Position numbers and translations under genes: made by a program
Source of the DNA: Nemertoderma westbladi
Lineage: Eukaryota > Xenacoelomorpha > Nemertodermatida > Nemertodermatidae
Assembly: GCA_032718475.1 (NCBI GenBank)
Contig: JAUCBJ010006320.1
Coordinates: 1 to 35,515, forward strand
DNA length: 35,515 nucleotides
Reading direction: 5' to 3'
Notes under the pieces: generated by a model
The model's database searches: none
What the model was told of the DNA's origin: nothing
Seen by the model: only the letters and a program-made list of their open reading frames with translations
Shown: positions 11,003 to 19,817 of the stretch, piece after piece
Numbering within the stretch: position 1 is the stretch's first letter
Layout of the letters: each line of letters begins with the position of its first letter

Positions 11003-11935
11003 GGTGACAGATAATGCCTATTGGGACAGATAATGCCTATTGGGACATATAGTGCCTATTGGGACAGATAATGCCTATTGGGACAGATAATGCCTATTGG
11101 GACATATAGTGCCTATTGGGATAGATAATGCCTATTGGGAGAGATATTGCTGCCTATTGGGACAGATAATGCCTATTGGGACAGATAATGCCTATTGGGA
11201 CATATAGTGCCTATTGGGATAGATAATGCCTATTGGGAGAGATATTGCTGCCTATTGGGACAGATAATGCTGCCTATTGGGACAGATAATGCCTATTGGG
11301 ACAGATAATGCCTATTGGGACAGATAATGCTTATTGGGACAGATAATGCTGCCTATTGGGACATATAATGCCTATTGGGACAGATAATGCCTATTGGGAC
11401 ATATAGTGCCTATTGGGACAGATAATGCAACCTATTGGGACAGATAATGCCTATTGGGACAGATAATGCTGCCTATTGGTACAGATAATGCAACCTATTG
11501 GGACATATAATGCCTATTGGGACAGATAATGCTGCCTTTGGGACAGATGATGCTGCCTATTGGGACAGATAATGCCTATTGGGACAGATGATGCCGCCTA
11601 TTGGGACAGATAATGCCTATTGGGACAGATAATGCCTATTGGGACATATAATGCCTATTGGGACAGATAATGCAACCTATTGGGACAGATAATGCCTATT
11701 GGGACATATAATGCCTATTGGGACAGATAATGCAACCTATTGGGACAGATAATGCCTATTGGGACAGATAATGCTGCCTATTGGGACATATAATGCAACC
11801 TATTGGGACATATATGTTGCTTATTGGGACCGATAATGCTGCCTTTTGGGACAGATAATGCCTATTGGGACAGGTAATGCCTATTGGGACAGATAATGCT
11901 GCCTATTGGGACAGATAATGCTGCCTATTGGGACC
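11003..11935. repeat. 19/22-bp tandem array
   Basis: Roughly 46 short units of the type GGGACAGATAATGCCTATT (19 bp), mixed with 22-bp variants carrying TGCTGCC or TGCAACC in place of TGCC, and with ACATATAGTG variants. Each standard unit carries AGATAA (a GATA-factor core) and ATTGG (CCAAT on the other strand). Blocks of units are duplicated, for example around 11670-11760. Confidence 0.96.
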
Positions 11936-12942
11936 TAACCAAGGGCAGATCGACGATCGTGTACTAAATGAGATTTCGTATTCTAGATAATTGGGAATCG
12001 GCACAATTCAATCATCTAATTATTTCACAGAAGTTTGAAAATCTTTCGAACGATGGATATAATGATGTGTTGATTTCTTTAAAGCAAAAAAAAAAACGAA
12101 AAACACTTTTCTGTAGAATTAATTGATGATATAATAAGCTCTGCCTGCAGAAAAACAGCAATTATTATTAAACAATAAAATAATTTAATATCATTATTGA
12201 GTATTATTTTGCTGGACATACAATAGAATTGCGATGCCATTATAGCCAGGCAGCACAATAACATCGACCAACAGGGTTCTGATTCTGCGACAATTGAGAA
12301 CTAGATCTGTTTACATGTCCTAATCAGATACAGAAAACACTTGAGCAAGTTAGATAACGAGATAAATTACTGTACCTTACCTAAACTAAATATATATACA
12401 TAACAAATAGTTAGTGAGTATTCGGAGTTAGTTAACGGGATTTCAAGGATTATTTCAGGACTCCGCCCTTATCCTTAGTGCAATCTTTATATCGCCAAGT
12501 ATTTTTTAGATATTTTACACAGGTTTAAAATCTTCTTAATATACACCATAACTCTTAATACAACAACCATTTTATTTAAGGGTTATTGGTGTATTGTCAT
12601 AACTATTGATAAAAATATGAAACGGGCGTATGGTTTGGAAATTTTGGAATTTTAACATTGAAGAATATTGTTTAATGTTTAGTATGGTGGCCCACAACTG
12701 ACAGGTAGAAACCAAAGTGATGCATATTCTATGTTGTGGTTTCTTTATTGACTTCCCTGGTTTCTCTATTGACTTTCCTGGCTTCTTTGTTGTCTGCTCT
12801 GCCTTGGATTCTTTGTTGTCTGCTCTGCCTTGCCTTGGCTTCTTTGTTGTCTCGCTCTGCTCTGCTTTTATGTTTTCCAACCTCTGCTTTTGATTTTCTG
12901 CATTGGCTTCTTCGTATTTTTCCACGGTTATTATTTCTTGGC
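11936..12942. other. AT-rich spacer with degenerate low-complexity tract
   Basis: Mostly featureless. From about 12735 to 12880 a degenerate repeat of TTCTTTGTTGTCTGCTCTGCC-like words gives a Lys/Glu-rich open frame on the minus strand. It has no ATG at its open end and no domain, so I do not call a gene. Confidence 0.45.
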
Positions 12943-12947
12943 CATGC
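12943..12947. repeat. Target-site duplication CATGC, left copy
   Basis: The five bases before the left LTR match the five bases after the right LTR (20338-20342). Five-base duplications are usual for BEL/Pao integration. Confidence 0.92.
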
Positions 12948-13467
12948 TGTGACGGGATCTACGGATCCCGGTTTATCCGTTTGGGTTTTCTATCCACGCG
13001 TCCCCGCCGTGTGTGAAAGGTAAAAGAGTTCTGATGTTGGGTAATATGTATAAAGGTATAATAGTCTGACAGTTGATATAATATAGTATGACACAATAGG
13101 TAATATATAATGGCGGTAGCGGACGGTGACAGAAGTCCCCGTTCCACCCTACTGATCTGACTGAGTAAACTGAATGATATGATTACAGGTTACTGGTTAT
13201 ATTGCACGGTGGCCTTATTGCTACTCAATCGATGCCTTTCCCCCCTCTGATTGGTTGATACCCCTGTTGGCACCCTTTGGAGTGTTTCCCTTCACTCCCT
13301 GTGTTCTCTCTCGGTTAGGGGTTTGGCCCCTGACCCCTATTGTGTGTGCCTCCTTCCCACTCTTATTGGGATGGCACGAGTTGGTTAATTGCCCAATCTC
13401 GTGGCTCCCAATATTGCTTATCGGCTAATAACTTTATGGGGTGTTGGCGGGATTGAATAAGCTAACA
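12948..13467 (-). repeat. 3' LTR of the BEL/Pao element
   Basis: 520 bp, matching 19818-20337 without any difference that I can find, at a constant offset of 6,870 bases. In sense it starts TGTTAGC and ends CGTCACA. Confidence 0.97.
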
Positions 13468-13476
13468 CTCCCCCCC
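13468..13476 (-). other. Polypurine tract next to the 3' LTR
   Basis: In sense the bases directly before the 3' LTR read GGGGGGGAG. This is the expected place and composition for the plus-strand primer of an LTR retrotransposon. Confidence 0.6.
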
Positions 13477-14753
13477 ATGCTATCTTCCCGGTAAGAAGAT
13501 AGCATCAACCAAAAAGTGCGTTACAATCCCGCTGGATCCCGATCTAGTATCGGGTGTGGGGTGGAGTTATTTTCTTTTCGGAGCCGGCTTTCCGGGCCGC
13601 TCCCTATGGGTATGATGTCACTACCCTCTGGCGTCTCGTGTCGGGCCGATCGTGCGCTTCTCTCACACAATTTTTGTTTCCCCAACACTCTCGCCACTCT
13701 AACTTCGCTCTCTAACTCAACTCGCTCTCTCCCCACTCTTACACTCTCCCCACACCTGAATCGCACTCTAACTTCTCGCCAACAGCTCTTCTCACTATCT
13801 CCTCTCTACTCTCTGCCACTCCCTAAGGCCCTAATCTCTAATGCTACCCCTGTGCTATCATACTATCTACCTTATCTAAGGTCTAACTTGCTAACTATCT
13901 AACTTCTCTAACTACTAACTCTGCTCTCTGCTAACTCTTACTACTTCTAGCTCTAACTAAAAGCCTCTAACTTTCTACTAACTCTAACTAGAACTCTCTA
14001 ACTTTCTGCTAAGTCTACTAACTCTTTTCTAACTCTGACTAAAATCCTCCAACTAACTCTATCTCTATCTACGTGGCGCTAACGGTGCCCACAACCACAA
14101 CCGGTACTACGTACCCTCTTACTAACTCTATCTCCATCTACGTGGCGCTAACGGTGCCCACAACCACAACCGGTACTACGTACCCTCTTACTAACTCTAC
14201 CTCCATCTACGTGGCGCTAACGGTGCCCACAACCTCAACCGGTACTACGTACCCTCTTACTAACTCTACCTCCATCTACGTGGCGCTAACGGTGCCCACA
14301 ACCACTCTACTACTGCTTCTACTCTGCTACTATCTTTCTAACTCTACTAGCTGGCACCCTATGTGCCCGTCTCTACCACTCTACTCTATCTACATCTCCA
14401 CCTCCACTAATACCTCTATCTACGTGGCGCTTGCGGTGCCCACAACCACTCCCTGCTACTACTTTCTACGTGGCGCTTCCGGTGCCCACAACCCTCTCTT
14501 ACTACTTTCTACGTGGCGCTTCCGGTGCCCACAACCTCTCTCTTACTACTACTCGTGGCATGACAATATGCCACACTCCCTTACCCCGCCGCCTTCTAAC
14601 TTACTTACTTCTACTAACTTATCTCCTGACTACTATTTACTATCTCTTCTAACTATTATTTAATTAATTTTATTATTTATTAAATAATTATTTATATGTG
14701 GGAAGGGCGTCTCGCCCTCATTCCCACCCCCCTCAGTCCAAAATCTTGGACGA
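13477..14753 (-). other. Non-coding purine-rich 3' region of the element
   Basis: On the plus strand this is strongly C/T-rich with many CTAACT words, then an AT-rich patch near 14650-14700. It has no reverse transcriptase, RNase H or integrase motif in any frame. A minus-strand open frame at 13521-13766 (81 codons, ending at the window-side edge of the element) has no domain that I know. This region occupies the place where pol would normally be. Confidence 0.6.
14050..14307. repeat. 69-bp tandem repeat inside the element
   Basis: ACGTGGCGCT recurs at 14071, 14140, 14209 and 14278, a constant 69-bp period with near-perfect copies containing CGGTACTACGTACC. Looser copies of ACGTGGCGCTTCCGGTGCCC follow at 14422, 14468 and 14511 with 43-46-bp spacing. 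Confidence 0.93.
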
Positions 14754-15119
14754 CTAAACTTTCAGGTGCCCCTTCTTCCAGTAGGCACTCTCCCACTGCC
14801 CTCCTATACGTCCTCTTACTCTTCGCCACGCTCTCCCCGCCAACTCCAACTGACCAGGAATTGGCTCTCCCTCTTTCACCACCCTAAGGTTGGGTCTCTC
14901 CACCGTCTTCTTAACTAGCTCATCTCCTGGCATCAAAATGCCACCTCCCTCCTTGTTGTCTCCCGCCGGCAGAATGAATAGAAAGTGAAAGAACAGGCAG
15001 AACAGAAGGTAGAATAATAGTCCTATCCCTTTCCATCCTGCCTTCCTTCTCGACTTCCCCCTTGTCGGTATGCCTCCAAACTGGACCTGCGTCTCTTCCG
15101 GACACTCCTCTGGACACTC
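14754..15119 (-). other. In-frame tail after the amber codon, with TM-like segment
   Basis: Directly after the TAG that ends the Gag-protease frame (15120-15122), the same frame stays open for 121 codons to a TAG at 14754-14756. It starts with more Glu-Cys-Pro-Glu repeats, then a basic stretch (KSRRKAGWK, tail residues 22-30). A run of about 21 hydrophobic, Leu/Phe-rich residues follows (tail residues 31-51, genomic 14967-15029), then a hydrophilic Trp/Arg-containing end. A basic flank before a hydrophobic core is the usual look of a single membrane-spanning segment. No known domain is seen. It could be reached by stop-codon readthrough, could be the relic of a longer ORF, or could be chance in a T-rich tract. 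Confidence 0.4.
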
Positions 15120-15165
15120 CTATAGACACTCCTTCCGACACTCCTCCGGGCACTCCCCCGGAGTG
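15097..15165 (-). repeat. 12-bp coding repeat (Glu-Cys-Pro-Glu)
   Basis: Five to six tandem 12-bp units read GAGTGTCCxGAG in sense. One unit has changed to GAGTGTCTATAG, which creates the amber stop of the Gag-protease frame at 15120-15122. Confidence 0.8.
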
Positions 15166-18100
15166 TTGTCCTCCGGACACCTCGCTGTCCGCTCCGCTCC
15201 ATCTCCATACCGATGCTTGTTGGGAAACCTACTCTCCTCTGCCCACTTTCTTACTGTCACCTCCCTATCTGGCTCTACTATCTCCTGCTGTTTCTCCTCT
15301 TGGTCCTCTGCGCCTGCGGTGCCTGGTAACATGCACCCTGATGTCTCTGTCACACTGCATGGGATCTTAGTTTTAACTGGGCCGCTAAGCATCCACCCGA
15401 ACGGCGTGAGGATCGCCGTCGGATCCCGCTGCCTGTCTTCGCCGAAGACCGTCTTCGTTCTCTCGTGGGCCGTCGGGCAGTCCATCCCTACTATAATGGA
15501 CACCTTCCTAACGTCCACCTTTGGTATTGAGAAATCGATACCGTCCAGGAATCTATATTGTTCGACCTCAATGTTGGTTGGTCGCCTGGCGTTGATGTTT
15601 ATCGATTCTATGACGTGGATGGGGTCGATCGTCGCCCCATAGTCGTATCCCGGTGCAATCGCTGCTATCCTGCACCGCCCCGCCCTCGTCTCCAGGACCT
15701 CATCTTTACTCGAGACGGTAGTCACCGCCATTCTATTCGGCCTTGTCTTTAGCCCTATCTCTTCGGCCACCCAGTTCTCCACCAGCGTGAAGGCTGCTCC
15801 GCTGTCGACCAGCATTAATGTTGTTACTGATCGACCGCCCTCTCCTGATATCTTTACTGGTACTACCCCGAGTAGTACTTTTCTCTTCTTCTCCTCTTCT
15901 GTCGTGCTTGTGGCCATTGCCTGGCCTCCAGTCTCGGACTCTCTAACTGCTGTCTCTCTACACTCTCCGGATCTGTGTCCTTCTACCACACATCGATGAC
16001 ATAGTCCGTTCGCGTCTGTGTAGGCTATACGATCTTGTTTGGGCAACGCTTGCCAGTGCTTACAACTCCTGGTCTTATGTGTTCCATCCCGATGTAATTG
16101 ACATTCGAATCCTGGATCATAGCGTTCCCTGTACAGTCCCTCACGTATCGCGCCTAGGTTTATATGTACCGATTTAGTGTTTTGGTTGTCTGTATTCGGC
16201 CTACTGGGTACATTGGGATTATGTTTATTTATGGTGTTATTTTCTTTCTGTCCCCGCCACGGTGTGGCCCTGCTACCAGCTAACTGTGGACTAGCAGTCC
16301 CCTGTGTGGCCGCATGTGGTAGTGATTGTCCTACTCTCGGGAGTGGATCTGCAGGATCGTGTTCGGGTTTATGGCTTGTCCCCAAACTATCCTCGCTATA
16401 GACTGGGTCTGTTATTAATTCGGCTTCATAGTTGAGGAAGCTCGACATCTCTTCTAAGCCCGGTTTCGCACCCTTCTTCTCCCGTGTGGAGAAGGCTATT
16501 TTCCTCCACTTCCTTCGTAACCAGATCGGCAGTGCCTGCGCTATCGTGGTGATGTTGTTAGACGCGTTGAGTTCGTATGGTGCGTCTAGCGTCTTTAACA
16601 CGATTAACGCCTTCTCGACCTTGTTTGCAAAGGTCCTTATGCTAACGGGATTGTCCTGTAGGCCACCCGATGTTATGCCTCTCAGGGTTTGCCGGATGAT
16701 CTTGGCCGGGTGCCCGTATTCCCTATCTAGCGCCCGCCATGCTGCCGTGAAGCCACCCTCGATGCCCTGGTATTGCCTCACGGTGTCGTATGCTGGGCCT
16801 CCTGTATATACTTGCAGATATTTTAGGCACTCCGCCTGCGTCAAGTTCTTACTTAATATTTCGTTACTATACATGCGCCGAAACTGTAGATATTCTTCCG
16901 GCCTACTCCCATCGAATTTAAATGGTTCCACAGGTGGTAACTCGATCCTAGTTTTTAACGCATCGATCAATGTGGCCATTCCCATCGCTTGCGCTTCTAA
17001 TGGGTTCGATGGATGTTGTATAGTTTCTCTTGTTGGGTACGGTCCGTTCGTCCTATCTGTTGACTCTGCTTGTTGCGTCGGATATATCATTGGGGGTAAC
17101 GGCCCCCTCCATATTTTCGTGTCGCATGATCTGTTCTCGTCCAAGGGGTTCGATGTTCTCGCTCCTATTGGGGTATATTGTTGATATTGTGATGGGGGAA
17201 TGTCACCCTGTCCCCCTCCCACCGGTATGTTTGGTAATGGGGTTGATGTTAATATATTGGGGCCCATACATCTATCTGCAATAATTCCCCCCTCCCCTGG
17301 ATATATGTTGTGTCCCTGGAAATTATAGTCATGCTGCTGTACCGGTACCGATATAGGCCTATTCACTTCTTGCCTACCTACCGGTATGTACTCCGCGACT
17401 TCTGGGTTTAATCCCGTCGTCCGCGCTACCCTATCGCCTACTCTATCTCTCCCAGCATGGCCTATAATAGTATGTGCAGTAAGGCCTACAGTATGTCCTG
17501 CAGTCTGCATGTGCCCTTCCGAATCGAAGTTTATTCTTCTCGAATCTCGAATCTCCCCGCGACTACCGTACTCTCGATCGGCAGCTATATCACGTCGGGA
17601 AGTTTCTCTTCGATCCCCACTCCTGTTCTCTTCTTCGTATCGGTACATCCTGTACCCCTCTCTTGGTGTGCGGTGCGTTTCTCCGGGGCGACGGCAATCT
17701 CCCGAAGTTCGACCCCACTGACTCCCTACCTCCATCTCTACTATCGACGGCTCGCTATCCGTCCTCGCTCTCCGGTTGCTCCTAGCAACGACTCTTCTAT
17801 TAACTTCCTTTCTTCTCTCTTCGACCTCTCGGTTAAACTCTGCTAATCTTCTTCTATCTCCGACCTCTCTATTAAACTCTACTAATCTTCTCTCTTCTAA
17901 CTGGGCTCGACGTTCCGTCGCCCGCCCTCTCGCGACGTCAACCTGTCTCTCTCTGCTCGATCGCACGCCGCTGGGGATACTCGCAATCCCCCTATTACTC
18001 TCCGTCGCCGGGTGTTGCGGTTTACCTAATTCGGCCCGCGCATTATCCGCTGACGCCTGTGGGACACTCCCTGCCCCCCCTCTCTCGCTACTAATCTCTC

Positions 18101-18275
18101 GTGGTGGGGCGCCCGTAGTCCCCCCCCACCCGCTACTTCTAACTTCACTATCTCTTACTGCACTTCTACACCCCTCTTGTGGGGCATTCTCTGCCCCCCC
18201 TCTCTCGCCGCTAATCTCATGTGGTGGGGCGCCCGTAGCCCCCCCCCCACCCGCCACATCTAACTTCAATATCTC
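15120..18275 (-). CDS. gag-pro: BEL/Pao Gag (C-terminal part) and aspartic protease
   Basis: The long second frame of the element. Residues are counted from 18269. Residues 1-70 contain two imperfect copies of a Gly-rich repeat, and 110-170 are Arg/Glu-rich. Residues 445-585 (16937-16515) match the Gag-like domain of BEL/Pao polyproteins (DUF1759 type; PVEPFKFDGSRPEEYLQFR start). Residues 723-736 form C-x2-H-x4-H-x4-C, and 757-770 form a standard C-x2-C-x4-H-x4-C zinc knuckle. The protease active site is D822 in LVDSGAAFTLV (15798-15806), with the partner IIVGMD at 925-930, followed by TPFGWMLSGP at 955-964 (DUF1758-type end). There is no ATG at the 5' end of the frame; the first Met codon is at 17735, after the repeats. 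It was probably fused to the upstream ORF before single-G slippage separated them. It ends in TAG. Confidence 0.85.
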   Translation of the reverse strand, partial: EILKLDVAGGGGATGAPPHEISGERGGAENAPQEGCRSAVRDSEVRSSGWGGTTGAPPREISSERGGAGSVPQASADNARAELGKPQHPATESNRGIASIPSGVRSSRERQVDVARGRATERRAQLEERRLVEFNREVGDRRRLAEFNREVEERRKEVNRRVVARSNRRARTDSEPSIVEMEVGSQWGRTSGDCRRPGETHRTPREGYRMYRYEEENRSGDRRETSRRDIAADREYGSRGEIRDSRRINFDSEGHMQTAGHTVGLTAHTIIGHAGRDRVGDRVARTTGLNPEVAEYIPVGRQEVNRPISVPVQQHDYNFQGHNIYPGEGGIIADRCMGPNILTSTPLPNIPVGGGQGDIPPSQYQQYTPIGARTSNPLDENRSCDTKIWRGPLPPMIYPTQQAESTDRTNGPYPTRETIQHPSNPLEAQAMGMATLIDALKTRIELPPVEPFKFDGSRPEEYLQFRRMYSNEILSKNLTQAECLKYLQVYTGGPAYDTVRQYQGIEGGFTAAWRALDREYGHPAKIIRQTLRGITSGGLQDNPVSIRTFANKVEKALIVLKTLDAPYELNASNNITTIAQALPIWLRRKWRKIAFSTREKKGAKPGLEEMSSFLNYEAELITDPVYSEDSLGTSHKPEHDPADPLPRVGQSLPHAATQGTASPQLAGSRATPWRGQKENNTINKHNPNVPSRPNTDNQNTKSVHINLGAIREGLYRERYDPGFECQLHRDGTHKTRSCKHWQALPKQDRIAYTDANGLCHRCVVEGHRSGECRETAVRESETGGQAMATSTTEEEKKRKVLLGVVPVKISGEGGRSVTTLMLVDSGAAFTLVENWVAEEIGLKTRPNRMAVTTVSSKDEVLETRAGRCRIAAIAPGYDYGATIDPIHVIESININARRPTNIEVEQYRFLDGIDFSIPKVDVRKVSIIVGMDCPTAHERTKTVFGEDRQRDPTAILTPFGWMLSGPVKTKIPCSVTETSGCMLPGTAGAEDQEEKQQEIVEPDREVTVRKWAEESRFPNKHRYGDGAERTARCPEDNTPGECPEECRKECL

Positions 18276-18331
18276 TTACTTCGTCTCTACACCCCTCTCT
18301 AGTCGACACACTGTCTCTACTGCGGCCGGGT

Positions 18332-19738
18332 CTATTCACCCCCGCCTCTCTCTACTACTGCGTGGCCTACCAGGCCCACCTCGGGTTGGCTCAACCGCGC
18401 TACTTCCTGCCTACTAACTACGTGGCCTACCAGGCCGCCGTCTGCCGGGCTATACACGTCTGACGCGTTCACATTAATAGCACCATTCCCAATATTATTT
18501 GTTAAATCAATTAAATTATTAGAATTTGAAACGGGATTATTATTTAAATTATTTAAGTTAGAATTATTATTATTTTCAAAATTTAAATTGCTATTCGAAT
18601 TATTTGAATTATTTTGATTATTCTGAATATTTGAATTAATATTATTATTTGAATTTAAACTTAAATTACTACTACCGGGTAAAATATTTCCTGTAATAAA
18701 GGGATTAGGGTTATTTACTACGGTACTATTAATACCAGCACTGCTACTACCCCCCTCGCCCGTACGGCTACTATGCGTACTGTACGTGTACCGCACGCTC
18801 TGTTCTCTTGCCTCACGCTCACTCTCTCGCTCCTTCCTTCCCCTCAGTCGCCACTCTAATTCTTCAATTTTTAATTTATATGCAGCCAGATTTATCTCCT
18901 GCACCCTTCTTTCTTTTGCGGAGGATGTAGCAGACTTATCGGTTGCGACGGACTCCCGCCGCCCCTCCGTCCTACCAACTTTCCCCCGCTTTCCGGGGTC
19001 CTCGCTGACCGACGAGACCGAATCCTCGGAGCTAACCTCGGATTCGCCCTCGTGCGGTCCCGCCCAACCCACTAACTTAACTTCCCTGGCATCGACTAAG
19101 TATGGCCCTATGTACACTACACCAGGCCCCATACCCCTACGTTCCCATAGCCCAAACAGTTCGAAGGCAACCCCTCTCGCTCTCTCCTCGGCCAGTTCTC
19201 CCTGCCCAGAACGCACTAGGTAATCAAAGTATCTGTTCGACTCACCTAGTCGTCTCCTCAACTTCACCTGGTCTATCTCAGCCCCTCCTCTAGCTTCCTT
19301 CAGTTGTTCCCGGGTCGCGGCGTAGGCTCGTCGAAGTCGATCAGAAACCCCGACATCCTCGTCGCCGACCTCCCCTCCATCTCTCCGGGTCCGACGTCGT
19401 ACCGGCGGCCCCACCGTTGCCGTTCCGGTGGGCCGTCCGTCGCCCTCGGCCTGTGGCTGGCCGATGACATCGGTATGTCGACCCTCGCTCCGCGTCGACT
19501 CGTCTTTCTCTTCTCCTCCCTTCTCGTCTCCTTCCCTCGACTCGCTCTCCGGTTGTAGACGACCCCCCACATCTTGGTTCGCCGGGTTGCTCGTTGTCGA
19601 CGTGGCGTCAACCTGCGTCGACGTGGTCGGCGTAGCATCGATCGGCGTCGTGGGTTCGTATCGTCTCGCCGTGGCCTCGCGGATCGTTAGATCGTCGTCC
19701 GGGGTCCGCGGCGGTGTCGTTCCCCTCTCTCGACTCAT
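18332..19738 (-). CDS. N-terminal Gag-like ORF of the BEL/Pao element
   Basis: First frame of the element, 468 residues from the ATG at 19736-19738, which has A at -3. The frame is open a little upstream, but no earlier ATG exists. Residues 1-130 are Thr/Pro/Glu/Gly-rich and probably disordered. Residues 130-230 are Arg-rich helix followed by an aromatic-rich, possibly folded segment (FELFGLWERR, VVYIGPYLVD). Residues 272-316 look like a charged coiled coil (KLKIEELEWRLRGRKERE), and 341-425 are Asn-rich. It has no named family that I can assign; position and coiled coil suggest the assembly part of Gag. It ends in TAG at 18332-18334. Six bases inside that end lies a C5 run (18339-18343), where loss of one base would carry the frame on toward the Gag-protease ORF. 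Confidence 0.7.
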   Translation of the reverse strand: MSRERGTTPPRTPDDDLTIREATARRYEPTTPIDATPTTSTQVDATSTTSNPANQDVGGRLQPESESREGDEKGGEEKDESTRSEGRHTDVIGQPQAEGDGRPTGTATVGPPVRRRTRRDGGEVGDEDVGVSDRLRRAYAATREQLKEARGGAEIDQVKLRRRLGESNRYFDYLVRSGQGELAEERARGVAFELFGLWERRGMGPGVVYIGPYLVDAREVKLVGWAGPHEGESEVSSEDSVSSVSEDPGKRGKVGRTEGRRESVATDKSATSSAKERRVQEINLAAYKLKIEELEWRLRGRKERESEREAREQSVRYTYSTHSSRTGEGGSSSAGINSTVVNNPNPFITGNILPGSSNLSLNSNNNINSNIQNNQNNSNNSNSNLNFENNNNSNLNNLNNNPVSNSNNLIDLTNNIGNGAINVNASDVYSPADGGLVGHVVSRQEVARLSQPEVGLVGHAVVERGGGE

Positions 19739-19817
19739 CGTCGTCTTTGGTGGCTGGCAGCCACGTTGATAACAATCTATCACTGTCAGGGCAGCTGGGC
19801 GGATCTGATTCTGTCAC

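Noticed and set aside
12572-12925. Lys/Glu-rich minus-strand open frame just before the BEL/Pao element
   Set aside because: Comes from a degenerate TTCTTTGTTGTCTGC-type repeat, starts at a non-ATG codon and has no domain.
12959-13147. Identical 62-codon minus-strand open frames in both LTRs (also 19829-20017)
   Set aside because: Non-coding LTR sequence; duplicated only because the LTRs are identical.
13622-13635. CTCF-like word CGCCAGAGGGTAG inside the BEL/Pao element (minus strand)
   Set aside because: It has a mismatch in the conserved GGGC part and lies in a long C/T-rich tract, so it is weaker than the three reported words.
7788-17365. Palindrome TAGGCCTA at four scattered places (near 7788, 8690, 10727, 17357)
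   Set aside because: More than chance would give, but four cases in mixed contexts are too few, and one lies in the BEL/Pao coding region.
15062-18417. Many plus-strand open frames opposite the BEL/Pao ORFs
   Set aside because: They are antisense shadows of the Gag and protease coding region.
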